A stretch of 64,000 nt of DNA. Origin: Macrotis lagotis. Its lineage: Eukaryota > Chordata > Mammalia > Peramelemorphia > Peramelidae. Of the stretch, positions 33,437 through 45,479 are shown in pieces. The translations under genes were made by a program, and so were the position numbers. How positions within the stretch are numbered: the stretch's first letter is position 1; each line of letters starts with the position of its first letter. The stretch is from positions 221,403,310 through 221,467,309 of the forward strand of contig NC_133661.1 of NCBI RefSeq assembly GCF_037893015.1, in the 5' to 3' direction. The notes beneath the pieces were generated by a model that had not been told where the DNA came from, searched no databases, and was given only the letters and a program-made list of their open reading frames with translations.

Positions 33437-33440
33437 CAAG
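33130..33440 (+). repeat. Long polypurine tract, (GGA)n/(GAA)n/(GAAA)n
   Basis: About 300 bp are almost pure purine on the + strand, moving from GGA-rich through GGGGA-rich to GAA and finally (GAAA)n (33,400-33,434). The ORFs on both strands here (Arg/Glu/Gly-rich on +, Ser/Pro/Leu-rich on -) are translations of the simple repeat. Confidence 0.9.
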
Positions 33441-34800
33441 AAGAAAAGGTTTGCAAAGTACTCCAAATCAAGGGGAAGAAAACAACTCCTTTAAAAGTAG
33501 AATCGACCAAATGGAAAAGGAAACATAAAAGCTAACTGAAGAGAATAAATCCTTTAAAATTAGACTTGGACAAGTGGAAACCAATCACTCCACAAGACAC
33601 TGAGAATCAAACAAAACTAGAAGACTGGAAAAATAGCCAAAAATGTAAAGTATCTTTTAGGGAAAATGACAGACATGTAAAATAAATCCAGGTTGAATAA
33701 TTTATGAATTATCCATCTACCTGAGAGCCATGACACACACAAACATGCACATATATACACACAGCCTAGACAATATCTTTCTAGAAAATATCAATGAAAT
33801 TTGCCCTAATATCCTTGAACAAGAGAGTAAAATAGTCCTTCAATGAATTCACTGTTCACCTTCAGAAAATATCCCCAAATAAAAACTCTAAGGAATATTA
33901 TAGCCAAATTCCAGAATTATCAGCTAAAGAAGAAAATACTACAAATAGTCAAAAAGAAATGTTTCAAATAGCAAGGAGTGAGGATTAGGATTATTCAGAA
34001 TTTAGCAGCCTCAACATTAAAATATCAGAAGGCCTGTAATATGATATTCCAGAAGTTAAAGGATCTTGAATTACAACCAAGAATAAACAACTCAACAAAA
34101 TCAGCATATTTCTTCGGAGGAAAATATGGACACCCAACAAAATAAGGAATTTTCACTTACCTGATAAAACAATCAGAACAAGAGGCAAAAGTAGAATTAG
34201 AAAAAATTCAATCACCATCTGATCCCTACCTGAAAGGGATCCTAAGAGGATAATTGACAGAAATATCATAGCCAAATTCCAAAATCCTCAGGTTAAGGAT
34301 AAAATATTAAGAGCAGCAAGAAAAAAACAATTCAAATACAGCAGAATCACAACTGAAATTACCCAAGACCTATCAGCAGATGCATTAAAAGACTGCTGGT
34401 CTTGGAACACTACATATTGAAGAGCAAAAGAACTGAGGTTGCAGCTAAAATGTCAACCCAAGCAAAGTTAAGTATTACCCTGAATTTTAAAGAAAAGAAT
34501 TCAATGAATTGCAAGACTTTCAGGATTAAGACCTGAACTTTGACATTCAAAGACCTAGAGAAATTCAAGGTAAACATCAAAGACTTAACTACAAAGGACT
34601 CAATAAAGACAAGTTGTTTATTATTATTTGTATATGGAAATGTAATCCATATATCCAAGATTGTTATTCGTAATTGAGTAGTCAGAGCTTAGTAGGATGC
34701 AATTTTATCATCTTATTTGAATGAAGTGTAAGAGAAAGAAATGATAAAAAAAAACAAATGGGGAAAGAGAGCAGAAAGAAGGGTCTTATTGAACTAGTTG
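33441..34800 (+). mobile_element. L1 LINE ORF1 region, sense
   Basis: 'gcaaagtactccaaatcaag', 'atcgaccaaatggaaaagga' and later 'caagaataaacaactcaaca' follow L1 ORF1 (coiled-coil and RNA-binding parts). The text is interrupted by stops and internal duplications; two versions of the 'atcctaagaggataattgac'-type segment suggest a rearranged copy. Confidence 0.65.
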
Positions 34801-35049
34801 TCTTGTTTCTTCTCATCTCACCTTTTGTGATTCAATGATTTGTTTTGAAAAAAGAAACAAGTTTAAATAACATAAATTATTGGAAAGACAAATTTTCAAA
34901 AAATTGCATGAAATTCCAAAGCAGAATAGAATTGACTCCTGGATTTCATGTATCACTGTTTTGATTTTATTTTTAAAAGCATTAGATTGTAATGGGGACA
35001 AAAGCACAGGAACTGGAATCATCAGATCATAGGATTTATATGTTATATC

Positions 35050-35170
35050 ATCTAATGAAAACCTTTCATTTTATAGTTGAGGAAACTAAATCAGAGGGTA
35101 TGATTTAACAAATATCACCCAGGTGATAATTAGTTGAAGAAATCATATAAAATCTAATTTTAAATCTGTG
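35050..35170 (-). mobile_element. MIR fragment, antisense
   Basis: 'cattttatagttgaggaaact' and 'caaatatcacccaggtgata' fit the antisense MIR core. The SINE that follows may be inserted into it. Confidence 0.45.
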
Positions 35171-35210
35171 CTCTGCCACTGTTATTTTCTTTTCTTTTCC
35201 TTTTGTTTTG

Positions 35211-35357
35211 TTTTTTTTTTTGGCAAGGCAATGGGGTTAAGTGGCTTGCCCAAGGCCACACAGCTAGGCAATTATTAAGTGTCTGAGGCTGGATTTGTAC
35301 TCAGGTATTCCTGACTCCAGGGCCAATGCTCTATCCACTGCGGCACCTAGCCAGACC
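35211..35357 (-). mobile_element. 150-bp tRNA-derived SINE, antisense
   Basis: Full length apart from the head, which ends 'gcggcacctagccagacc'. Confidence 0.88.
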
Positions 35358-35639
35358 TGTTATTTTCACACATGAAAATAGCACATAAATTTGGTGTTCA
35401 TTGAGCCCTGTGTACTTCCTTTAGTTAAAGTCAAATGTTTACTGAGTATCATGGAAAAATATAGAAATATTTAATAAAGAGGTGAGATTAATTTAAATGA
35501 ACCAGATAATGCCTTCTTTAACTCTTGTTTTCCTTACCTGTATATAAAATGAAAGGTTTGGGCTAGCAGGCCCTTTCAGATCTTAACAGACAATAACTTA
35601 TGGTTCTATAATCATCACCAATAAACCATAGTTCAAGAA

Positions 35640-36180
35640 CACACTGGAGTTTTGGAAATTGATTTGGAAATAGACCAATAAAGCTGCTAAATTATGCACA
35701 TCTTTTGATTTAGCAGTATGATTTCTAGGCTGATACTCCAAAGACCCCAGAGGGGGGAAAAAGAACCCATACATAAATATCTATAGCAACTATTTTTCTG
35801 TTGGTAAAGAACTGGAAATAAACAGAGAGTGTTCATCAGTTGGGGAATGGTTGAACAAATTATGGCATATGAACAAAATATGGTATATAGTATAAGAGTA
35901 CTTTTGTGGAATATCATCATTTCATAACAAATGTGTGAAGACCTTAGTGAACTGATTGAGATGAAAATGAGCAGAAGCAGAATAATTTACCTACAAACAA
36001 TACAACTGACAATTTTGGAAGACAACATTAATCAATCACATTTGAGGACCTACAACAAAACATACTCTTCATCTCCTGACAGATAATGTTGGACTGAGGG
36101 TCCTGAGGGTCCAAGACCTTTTTAAAAAAAGGTGTTATTTTTAATAGAAGAGGTTGAAGAGAGAGAAAATTTATTTTTAT
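35640..36180 (+). mobile_element. L1 LINE 3' part, sense
   Basis: 'gctgatactccaaagacccc', 'aaatatctatagcaactatt' and 'gaatggttgaacaaattatg' are sense L1 ORF2 3' phrases. Confidence 0.65.
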
Positions 36181-36369
36181 TTATTAAAATTTGAAACTAA
36201 ATGTCCAGAAAAAAAAGCAGATAAAAGGTCAAAAAGGTTAGTAGACAAGCAAGGGATTTTATTACTATCATCTTAAATTTAACATATATTTGAAAATTTG
36301 TAACAAGTTTCATATGGAATTATCATTTCTATTCCTTGCAATAAATATTCAAATTTTATATTAAATTCA

Positions 36370-37535
36370 TAATAAAATTGATAGTAGAGAATAAAAAATT
36401 TTTGATGACATTAAATTAGAAAGGTTTTGCACAAATACCAATGCAACCATGATTAGAAGGAATGCAGCAGGCTGAAAAACAATTTTCACAGCTAGTATTT
36501 CTGATAAAGGACTAATTTCTAAAATATATAGAGAATGAATCAAATTTATAAGATTATAAGCCATTGTCCAATTGATAAATGGTCAAAAGATATGAACAGG
36601 CTGTTTTCAGATGAAAAAATTAAAGCTATCTATAGTCACATGAAAAATGTTCTATATCATTATTGATTCGAGAAATGCAAATTAAAATATTTCTGAGGTA
36701 CCACCTGGCACTCATCAGATTGACCAATATGACAAAAAAAGAAACTGATTAATGTTGGAGGGAATGTGGGAAATCTGGAACACTAATGCATTGTTGGTGG
36801 AGATATGAACTGATCCAACCATTCAAGAGACCCCAAAAGCACAATAAAATGCCAGCAATATCACTATTGATCTATATCCCAAAGAGATCATAAAAAAAGA
36901 GAAAGGACCCACATGTCCAAAAATATTTATAGTTGTTTTTGTAATGGCAAGAAATTGGAAATTGATGGGTTGAGGAATGGATGAACAAGCTATACCAAAT
37001 GACTGGTATGGGGTACTATTTTTCCATAAGCAGTCATGAGCGATCTGACTTCAGAAAAAAAATGGAAAGACTTGCATGAAATGAGCACAACCAGCAGAAC
37101 AATATATACTCTAACAGCAACCAACAGCATTGTGAACTGACCAACTATGACAAACTCAGCTCCTCTCAGCAGTTCAGTGATCAAGGACAATCCTAAGAGT
37201 CTGTTAAGAAAAATGCCATCCACATCCAGAGGGGAAAAAAACTATGGATTCTGAATGCAGAGCAAAACATACAATGTTTACATTTTTAGAACTTCTTTGA
37301 TGGCTTATTGTTCTTTTTCATGTGTTTTACCCCTTAATTCTTGTTCTTCTTTCACAGTTTGTCTAATGTAAAAATAGGTTAAACAAGATTTTATGGATAA
37401 TCTATATCAGGTTGTTTACTGCTGTGGAGAAAGGGGTAGTAAGTAAGGGGTGTAGGGGAAAATGTGGAACTCAAAAACTTGCAAAAGGATGAATGTTGAA
37501 AACTATCTGCATATAATTGAAAAATAAAAAGGAGG
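36370..37535 (+). mobile_element. L1 LINE ORF2 end and 3' UTR, sense
   Basis: The C-terminal ORF2 text is continuous: 'ggtcaaaagatatgaacagg', 'ggtaccacctggcactcatc' and 'gggaatgtgggaaatctgg' up to 'gagcacaaccagcagaacaa'. Then comes the 3' UTR to 'atataattgaaaaataaaaa'. Frames are broken. Confidence 0.8.
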
Positions 37536-37552
37536 AAAATCTATGTTCTTCA

Positions 37553-37971
37553 GGAATGGGTTAAAGAGGTAAAATGCACATTCACACACACACACAGACA
37601 CAGACACAGAAAGATAAAGGCAGAGACAGACAACAAAAGATAAATCTTTAAAATTTAGAAGGAAACAAGGGAATAGGGAGAGTACTGAGTTAGAGGGTAA
37701 GGAAATAGAATAAAACAATATATAGAAGGCAGTATAGATCAATAGGGAGTGGAAAATAGATTTGTAAGTTAGAGACTCTTGAAAGGTTGATAGGTCAAGG
37801 AATTGGAGGGCAAGGTAACTTTAAGAAAATGTTACAAAAATGAGAGATATACACAAGCCAAATATAGATATCTATGAATATTTATGTATTACTTATCTGT
37901 GTGAATGTGTCCATAGATAGATTAGACATGAGATAGAGATAGAGATAGAAATAGAGATAGAGATAGATAGA

Positions 37972-38030
<59 letters not shown>

Positions 38031-38160
38031 GAGGTAGAGCTAGAGGTAAAGGTAGAGGTAGAGGTAGAGGAAGAGGTAGAGATAGAGATAGAGATAGATA
38101 CATATATGTGCATATGTATATGTGATCATGTATCAGTATATATATATATATGTGTGTGTA
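37553..38160. repeat. Microsatellite cluster (CA), (GATAGA), (GA)
   Basis: (CA)n and CAGA lie at 37,575-37,612; (GAGATA)n at 37,926-37,975; a pure (GA)n run of about 55 bp at 37,974-38,028; (GTAGAG)n to about 38,076; and (TA/TG)n at about 38,135-38,160. The Ser/Leu-rich ORFs on the - strand are repeat translations. Confidence 0.9.
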
Positions 38161-38164
38161 TGCA

Positions 38165-41066
38165 CATTTAAGTGTATCATGTTTAATTGTAATCTTTCTG
38201 GGGAAGGGGAAATAAAGTAAACAGGGCACAACAGAGAATAGAAGAAAACTTACAAGTAAGTAAAGATACTTTTGAACACAAGGTGCAGTATTTCTTAACT
38301 AGGCTTTATTGAAACACAAATTTATTGCTTTATATTATACTTTATGTTTTGTTGACAATGTTCATCTGGTGATTTTTTCTTATTCTGTATTAAATTTAAA
38401 AAAATAAAACAATTATTAAAAATTAAAATGACAAGAACTGAAAAAAAATTTTGATTTTAAGATACAAGACTCAAGAGTTGTGTAAAAAGGTAAATGGCAA
38501 GCAAAAAATTAGTTAATAGGGACAAAATTTTGAGAATTTTATTTCTCTTAGGACAGTTGAAAGGAACATACTTAGAGGGTATGAGTATAAATTGATTATG
38601 ATGTGATGATACTTGTAATTTGAGAATTATATTTCTATTAAGACAGTTGAAAGTATCATACTTAGAGGATATGGATATGACAGGTATAAAACATTTAAGA
38701 CACGAAAAAAGAATCACATTGGGAGAAAAAGGGAGAGGCGGAGGAAGGTAAATTATATCACATGAAGGGGCACAAAGTATCTATTACAGAAGGAAAAAAA
38801 GGAGAGTGTTAGCATTAAGTGAATCTTACTCAACAGACTTGCTTTAAAGAAGGAATAATATACACTCCCAAATGGGTTTGAAATTTAGGCTATTCTATAG
38901 GGAAGTAGGAGAGGAAAGGGAAAAGAAAAAAAAGGAAAGTTTGATAGAAGGGAATATAAAAATAAGAGGCGGAAGAGTGAAGAACAGGAAGAAGGAGACT
39001 GATAGAAGGTAGGGCAGATTGAAGTAGGTAGTGGTCAGAAGCAAGACACTAGTGAGGAGGGGAAAGGAGAAAGGAAAGAGAAAAGTACAAATGGGGGAAG
39101 ATAGGATGATGAGTACTACAGAATTAGTAATCATAATTGTGAATGTGAATGGGATAAACTTTCCCATAAAATGGAAAAAGATAGAAGAGTGAATTAAAAT
39201 CCATAGTCCTACGATATGTTGTTAACAGGAAACATATTTTAAGAGAGATACACACAAGTTAAAAATAAAAGGCTGAACCCTCATATATTATGCTACAGCT
39301 GAAGTTTATTTAAAAAGTTTGGAAAAGCAATGCAGATATCATAAAAGGCAAAAGCAAAAGTAGATCTCTTTTAAAGGGATAAGAAAGGAAAAATCTTCCT
39401 AAAAGTTACCATATACAATAAGTAATATCAAAAACATGGATGATTCAAGCAGCAAAATATAAAATTCTTAGAGGAGAAACTAAATGAATTCCAGGAAGAC
39501 CTAGATAGCAAAATTATACTAGTGGGGGACCTCAACTGTCTCTGTCAGTATTAGATAAATCTAACCACAGAATAAAAAAGAAGAAAGGTAAGAAAGTGAA
39601 GAGAATTTTAGAAAAGTTAAATATAATAGGCACTGGAGAAAATTGAATGAAGTCAGAAAGGAAAACATCTGTTTTCTTTGTAGTACATAGCACCTACACA
39701 AAAAATGACCATCTATGGTCATAAAAACATCACAATCAAATGCAGAAAGGCAGAAATATTAAAAATATACTTTTCAGATGATGATGCAATAAAAATTGCA
39801 AGTAATAAAGAATGAATGAGTCAAACAACAAATCATAGAAATAAATCATAATTTTATCCAAGACAATGAAAAATAACAAAACATCAGACCAAAATATATG
39901 GGATGCATACAAAGCAGTCCTTAGGAGAAATTTTATATCTCTAAATGTTTACATGATAATGAGGAGAACAATGAATTGGGCATACAAATAAAAAGTCTAT
40001 AAAAAGAAAAATTCAAAATCCCCAATCAAATACCAAAATAGAAATTCTGAAAATCAAATGAGATATCAATACATTTGAAAGAAAGAAGACTATGGAACTG
40101 ATAAAACTAAGAGTTAGTGCAAAGGGAAAAAGGCAATATAATGGATAAACCTTTGGCTAATTTGATTTAAAATAAATAAAGAAAATTAAATTACCAGTAT
40201 CAAAAATGAAGGGTGAATTCACAGCTAGTGAGGGAGAAATAAAAGTAATATCTTGAGACATTTTGCTCAACTATATGCTAATAAATATGACAATCTAAAT
40301 TAAATAGTTAAATATTTACAAAAATAGAAATTGCCAGATTAATAGAAGAAGAAATTAAATACTTAAATAACCTCATTTCAGAAAAAAAATTTGAACAGTC
40401 CATCAATGAACTCCCTTAGAAAAAATCTCCAGGGTCAGATGGATTTACAAGTGAATTCTACTAAATATTTAAAGAATAATTAATCCCAATTCTATATAAA
40501 TTATTTGAAAAATAGGTGAAGAGGGGAAGCTAGGTGGCGCAGTGGATAGAGAACCAGCCTTGGAGTCAGGAGTACCTGGGTTCAAATCCAACCTCAGACA
40601 CTTAATACATACCTAACCGTGTGGCCTTGGGCAAGCCACTTAACCCCATTGCATTGAGCAATCTAAAACAAAAAAAAAAATAGGTGAAGAAAGAGTTCTG
40701 CCAAATTTCTTTTATGACACAATTATGCTGACACCTAAACCAGGAAGGGCCAAAACAGAGAAAGAAAATTATAGACCAATCTCCCTAATGAATAGTGATG
40801 CAAAAATAAAATATTACAAGAGATTGCAGCAATCTATCACTAAGATAATACACTATGATGAGGTGGGATTATAACAGAAATACAGGGATAATTCAATATT
40901 AGGAAAACAATATAAAAGATCATATAAATAACAAAATTCACAGAAATAATATGATTGCCTCAATACATGCTGGAAAAACTTTGACAAAATACAGCACCCA
41001 TTCCTATTAAATAACACTAGAAAGCATAGGAATAAATGGAGTTTTCCTTAGAATGATAAGTAGTCT
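38165..41066 (+). mobile_element. L1 LINE, inter-ORF and ORF2 (EN, RT), sense
   Basis: The longest L1 stretch here. It starts in the inter-ORF part ('gggcacaacagagaatagaa', paired 'gacagttgaaag' units at 38,553 and 38,641). It continues into endonuclease-like text near 39,120-39,240 ('gaatgggataaactttccca') and RT text ('aaaccaggaagggccaaaac', 'ctccctaatgaatagtgatgc') to 41,066. A SINE sits at 40,525-40,680. Many stops and indels make it inactive. The L1 text resumes after the LTR at 41,577. Confidence 0.75.
40525..40680 (+). mobile_element. 150-bp tRNA-derived SINE in L1, sense
   Basis: 'gggaagctaggtggcgcagt' to 'cattgcattgagcaatctaa' and an A tail. The short flanking phrase 'ataggtgaaga' on both sides (40,513 and 40,680) is a plausible target-site duplication. 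Confidence 0.9.
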
Positions 41067-41576
41067 TGTACCCCAAGAAGCAAGTCAGAGAACAAGCTAT
41101 GAAATTTGGGAGTAGAGTTTATTACCAAAGACTGTGTGGAGTTACATTTCCTCAAATCACACAGCCCTGAGTGTTCAGAGGTTTTCATAGTATTTTGAAG
41201 GGGGGGGGGTATTGTGAGCAAGTAGGGTACAGAAGCAGAGATAGCAGTTAGATATATTTCTTCCCACAGGCTTAGGGTGAGTGGAGTTTACTATCTCACA
41301 GTTCTAGCTATATCTTGGGAAGAGGGAGGAGACAGAGCAGGAATTTTGCAGATTCAGCAAAAGGATTAGGTTAACAAGAGCATTTTGCAAGTCTTAGATA
41401 AATTTATGGTATATCTCATGTTCCCCAGGGTCAACTATTTGAATCCTGTCAGAATCTTCCCAGCCCTAAAGGCACCAGCCAAATTTGTATTACTGAAGAG
41501 TTTCTTGGGACCCAAAAAAGTGTCAAGGACCTCCTTTACACAGGGCTTACACAAATATTAATATTGTACTTCAGCA
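41067..41576 (-). mobile_element. Solo LTR inserted in L1
   Basis: On the - strand it starts TGCTGAAGTAC and ends GGGGTACA, with AATAAA (complement of about 41,118-41,123) near the end, as in a retroviral LTR. Removing it rejoins L1 text ('gataagta' to 'gtatctatctaaaaccatca'). GTATCT on the right and a damaged gtct on the left fit a 6-bp duplication. No internal viral sequence adjoins, so it is a recombined solo LTR of about 510 bp. Its relation to the ERV at 24.6 kb is unclear. It contains a run of nine or more G (about 41,201). Confidence 0.55.
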
Positions 41577-41890
41577 GTATCTATCTAAAACCATCAGCAA
41601 ACATTATATATAACATAAATATAAACTAGCATCATTTCCAATAAGATCACAGGTGAAACAAATATGCCCTTATCACCAATATTATTCAACATTGTGATGT
41701 TCAACTATGATGGACTTGCTCTTAGCAATATAATAATCAAAGATAATTCTGAAGGGCTTGAGATAAAATATACTATTCAAACTGAAAGAAGGAAATATGG
41801 CAACCAAATGCAGACCAAAGCAGAGTACTTTTATTTTTTTTAATTTACTATTATTTTCTTTCATTTTTTTCTGATTCTTCTTTCACAAAA
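41577..41890 (+). mobile_element. L1 LINE continuation with internal deletion
   Basis: 'atctatctaaaaccatcagc' to 'ttattcaacattgtgatg' is RT text. It then jumps at about 41,700 to 3' text 'tcaactatgatggacttgct', so about 2 kb of ORF2 is missing. Confidence 0.65.
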
Positions 41891-41892
41891 TC

Positions 41893-42222
41893 ATTAATAT
41901 GGGCAGTTAGATGGTGCAGTGGACAGATCATTGTCCTTGGAGTCAGGAAGACTGACAACATCAGTCACTTGACTCTTACTAGCTGTGTGTGACCTTGGGC
42001 AAGTCATTTAATTCTTATTGCCTTGCATCCAGGGCCACCTCCAGTCATCCTGATTAACATCTGGCCATTGGACTAAGATGACTCCGGAGGAGAAAGTGAG
42101 ATTTGTGACTTGGCACAGGACCCCCTCACTCAAATCCAATTCAAACACTTGTCATGGCATCAGTTCCTTGATGTCATCAAGGTCTTCTTTGAAAATGAAG
42201 GACAAACATTAATACGGAGATA
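41893..42222 (+). mobile_element. MAR1-type SINE with RTE-like tail, sense
   Basis: Head 'gggcagttagatggtgcagt', tRNA-like core 'ctagctgtgtgtgaccttgg', middle 'ccagtcatcctgattaacat' and the end 'gtcttctttgaaaatgaaggacaaacatta', which is the RTE-type tail. It is the only full-length sense copy of this family here. Confidence 0.75.
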
Positions 42223-42600
42223 TGTTTAGCATAGTCATGCATGTTTAACCTATTTACTCCATATCTAAGGAATGGGAGGAGGGGAAAAAAGAGAGAGGAA
42301 AATATGTAACTCAAAACCTTACAAAAATGATAGTTGAAAACTATCTTTGCATGTAGTTGAAAAAAGAAACTTTTTTTAAAAAGCTAAATTTTTTTTCATG
42401 TTTTTCCCTTTAGTTCTGATTCTTCTTTTGAACGTGACTAATATGGAAATAAGTTAAACATGATTGTACTTGTATGGCCTATATTGGATTACTCACTATC
42501 ATGAGTGCTGTGAAGATCAAGAGGGTGGTACAAAAAGGTGGAACTCAAACGCTTATAAAAATGTGAATATTGAGAACTATCTTTGCATGAAATTAGAAAA
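42223..42600 (+). mobile_element. L1 LINE 3' UTR pieces, sense
   Basis: Two successive 3' UTR-like texts ('ggaatgggaggaggggaaaa', then 'gtgactaatatggaaataag') show duplicated L1 tails. Confidence 0.6.
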
Positions 42601-42799
42601 AATAACATGGAAACCATTAAGAGATGCACAAGAAAAATCATGAAATGATTTATCCTATCTCCAGAGAAAATTTAAAAAAATTCAAAGATATCTATTTTGA
42701 AAAAAATAATACTGCTTTATTTTGCTTTTCCTTCAACCTTACTGCTATGCCTCTATCTCCTTTGTATGATTATCATCCATCTCCCATCACCTCTGTGTG

Positions 42800-43855
42800 A
42801 ATGTACCTCAAGTAACTATTTCTGACAACGGACTCATTTCTAAAATATACAAAGAACTGAGTCAAATTTTTAAAAAGACAAGCCATTCCCCAATTGACAA
42901 ATGGTTGAAGGACATGCAAAGGCAATTTACAGATGAGGAAATCAAAGCAATCCATAGTCATATGTAAAATTGCTCTAAATCACTAATTATTAGAGCAGTG
43001 CAAATTAAAACATATCTCAGGTACTACCTCACACCTCTCAGACTGGCCAATATGACCAGAAAAGACAATGATCAATGTTGGAAGGGATGTGAAAAATCTG
43101 GGACACTAATACATTGTTGGTGGAGCTGTGAACTCATCTAACCTTTCTGGAGAGCAATTTGGAATTATTCCCAAAGGGCAACAAAAATGTGCATACCCTG
43201 TGATCCAGTAATACCCAGGTCTATAACCTGAAGAGATTATGAAAAAGTGTCAAAATATCACTTGTACAAAAGTATTCATAGCAACCCTGTTTGTGGTGGC
43301 AAAGAATTGGAAATTAAGTGAGTGTCCTTCAGTTGAGGAATGACTGAACAAAATGTGGTATATGTATGTCATGGAACACTATTGTTCTATTAGAAACCAG
43401 GAGGGATGGGAATTCAGAGAAGCCTGAAAGTATTTGCATGAACTGATGCTGAGCGAGATGAGAAGAACCAGAAGAACATTGTAAACCCTAATAGCAACAT
43501 GGGGGTGATGGCCAACCTTAATGGATTTGCTCATTCCATCAGTGCAACAATCAGGCACAATTTTGGGGTATCTGTGATGGAGAATACCATCTATATCCAG
43601 AAAAAGAATTGTGGAGTTTGAACAAAGACAAAAGACTATTACCTTTAATTTTATAAAAAAGTCATCTTATTTAATTTTGCTATCTCATATTTTATGTTTC
43701 TTCCTCAAGGATATGATTTTTCTCTCATCACATTCAACTTAGATCAATGCATACCATGGAAACAATGTAAAGACTAACAAACTGCCTTCTGTGGGGGTGG
43801 GGAGAAGGAAGCAAGATTAGGGGAAAATTGTAAAATTCAAAATAAAATAAAATAA
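42800..43855 (+). mobile_element. L1 LINE ORF2 end and 3' UTR, sense
   Basis: 'ctgacaacggactcatttct', 'caattgacaaatggttgaag', 'gtactacctcacacctctca' and 'tttctggagagcaatttgga' to 'gcgagatgagaagaaccaga', then a 3' UTR ending in (AATAA)n at about 43,855. It is nearly continuous but has frame breaks. Confidence 0.8.
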
Positions 43856-44047
43856 AATCTTTCCTTATAAGGACAAAAGAATATACCTCAAGGATCTATC
43901 TAAAGTCTTCTTTTCTTCCACTTTCTCTTCATCATTATCATCTGTCCACATAGACTTTCATGTCCATGAAGAAGACAATCCTGTCTCCCTATCTCTCTCT
44001 GTCTCTCTGTCTCTCTCTGTCTCTCTCTGTCTCTCTCTGTCTCTCTG

Positions 44048-44090
<43 letters not shown>

Positions 44091-44845
44091 TCAGTTCATC
44101 ATCAAATGAATGTTGATTATTTCTATATATTCACTATTGAAATCTCAACCTCACCACTCAAGACTCATCTCTCTTCTCAACTTATTTCTTTTAAGGACAA
44201 TACCACTTTTCTAGTCATTAAGATTCACAGACTCTATGTTCCTGTAGTTTCCTTTTCCCTCATGGAAACTTGGTCAAACTTCAGGGGTCACCTAGAATTA
44301 TTAAACTAGTCAATCGTTATTCATTCAAAAGCTTGTGGAAAGTATGATCTTTAGCTAAATATCTTGTGAGAGAATTCCCTAGCTGAGGAAAGGAGATGCT
44401 CTGGTTCTGACTTTGATCTAAATATCCTTATGTTTTACCCCTTTGACTTAATGGAGAACCTTATAAACCTTATAAACTTCAAAGGTTTTGGAGGATTTTT
44501 ATTTATTTCGATTGCTCTCACCACATGTTAAGGGAGACAAGAACAAACTAGATACAGAAAAGAAACTGCCAAACCTAAAGGAAAAGGGCTTCAATCAATC
44601 AGGTGCTATGCATTATTTCTTTACCACATGTGTTCCCTAAACTTGAATTTAATTTCCTCTGAACTTTAGAAAAGTATAGAAATCAGTAGGAAAGTGTGGG
44701 ATCCAGGGAGAAAGCATGGGAACTAGTGAGAAAATGTGAGAACTAGGGGAAAGTGTGCTGTGGTCATTAGGAGTGATGTTTTGAATGAATTTCAATAAAC
44801 ACCATATTCTAGACATCTTGTAAAGTGCTTAGGATATAAGTATAA
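43856..44845. repeat. (TCTCTG)n/(TC)n, then sequence with no gene
   Basis: A pyrimidine repeat lies at 43,988-44,087. In 44,100-44,845 I recognise no gene or family; the 67-codon ORF at 44,106 has no domain. 'ctagggagaaagcatgggaa'-like phrases are repeated near 44,695-44,750 ('agtaggaaagtgtgg', 'actagtgagaaaatgtgaga'). Confidence 0.6.
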
Positions 44846-44995
44846 TTTTTTTTAGGTTTTTGCAAGGCAAATGGGGTTAAGTGGCTTGCCCAAGGCCACA
44901 CAGCTAGGTAATTATTGTGTCTGAGATCGGATTTGAACCCAGGTACTCCTGACTCCAGGGCTGGTGCTTTATCCACTACGCCACCTAGCTGCCCC
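44846..44995 (-). mobile_element. 150-bp tRNA-derived SINE, antisense
   Basis: Full length with a 3-base gap in 'gtaattattgtgtctgag'. It is directly followed by antisense L1 text. Confidence 0.9.
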
Positions 44996-44997
44996 TA

Positions 44998-45310
44998 AGT
45001 ATAATTTTTGAATGCCATTTCTGCTCTTCATTTTTGTTGCCCTTTGGGAATAATTCCAAATTGCTCTCCAGAAAGGTTGGATGAGTTCACAGTTCCACCA
45101 ACAATGTATTAGTGTCCCAGATTTTTCACATCCCTCCCAACATTGATCATTGTCTTTTCTGTTCATATTGGCCAGTCTGAGAGGTGTGAGGTGGTACCTG
45201 AGATATGTTTTAATTTGCACTTCTCTTATAGTGATTTAGAGCAATTTTTCATATGACTATGGATTGCTTTGATTTCCTCATCTGTAAATTGCCTTTGCAT
45301 ATCCTTCGAC
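44998..45310 (-). mobile_element. L1 LINE ORF2 C-terminal part, antisense
   Basis: 'gccctttgggaataattcca', 'ctctccagaaaggttggatg' and 'gaggtgtgaggtggtacctg' are the complement of the text at 43,020-43,180. The 83-codon ORF on the - strand is a fragment of L1 ORF2 ('DNDQCWEGCEKSGTLIHCWW'). Confidence 0.8.
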
Positions 45311-45479
45311 ACTTCTTCACTGTCTTCTCTTTTCCTGTAACTGATTTTGCCTTACCAAATCTCATTGTTGTATTACTCCCATAATGTACTGCTTTCACTA
45401 GTACTATAATGATGCTCAAGAAAACCATAAAGATATGCTGATTGTGCACACCTTCACTTGGGTAAGTAAATTATTTTAT

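Noticed and set aside
33139..33535. Arg/Glu/Gly-rich and Ser/Pro/Leu-rich ORFs on both strands
   Set aside because: They are translations of the purine repeat; long frames on both strands of a simple repeat arise by lack of stop triplets.
37882..38229. 115-codon Ser/Leu-rich ORF on the - strand
   Set aside because: It translates the (GA)n and (GATAGA)n microsatellites.
44969..45220. 83-codon ORF on the - strand with Trp/Cys-rich reading
   Set aside because: It is a fragment of L1 ORF2, matching the complement of the L1 text at 43,020-43,180, joined to a SINE.
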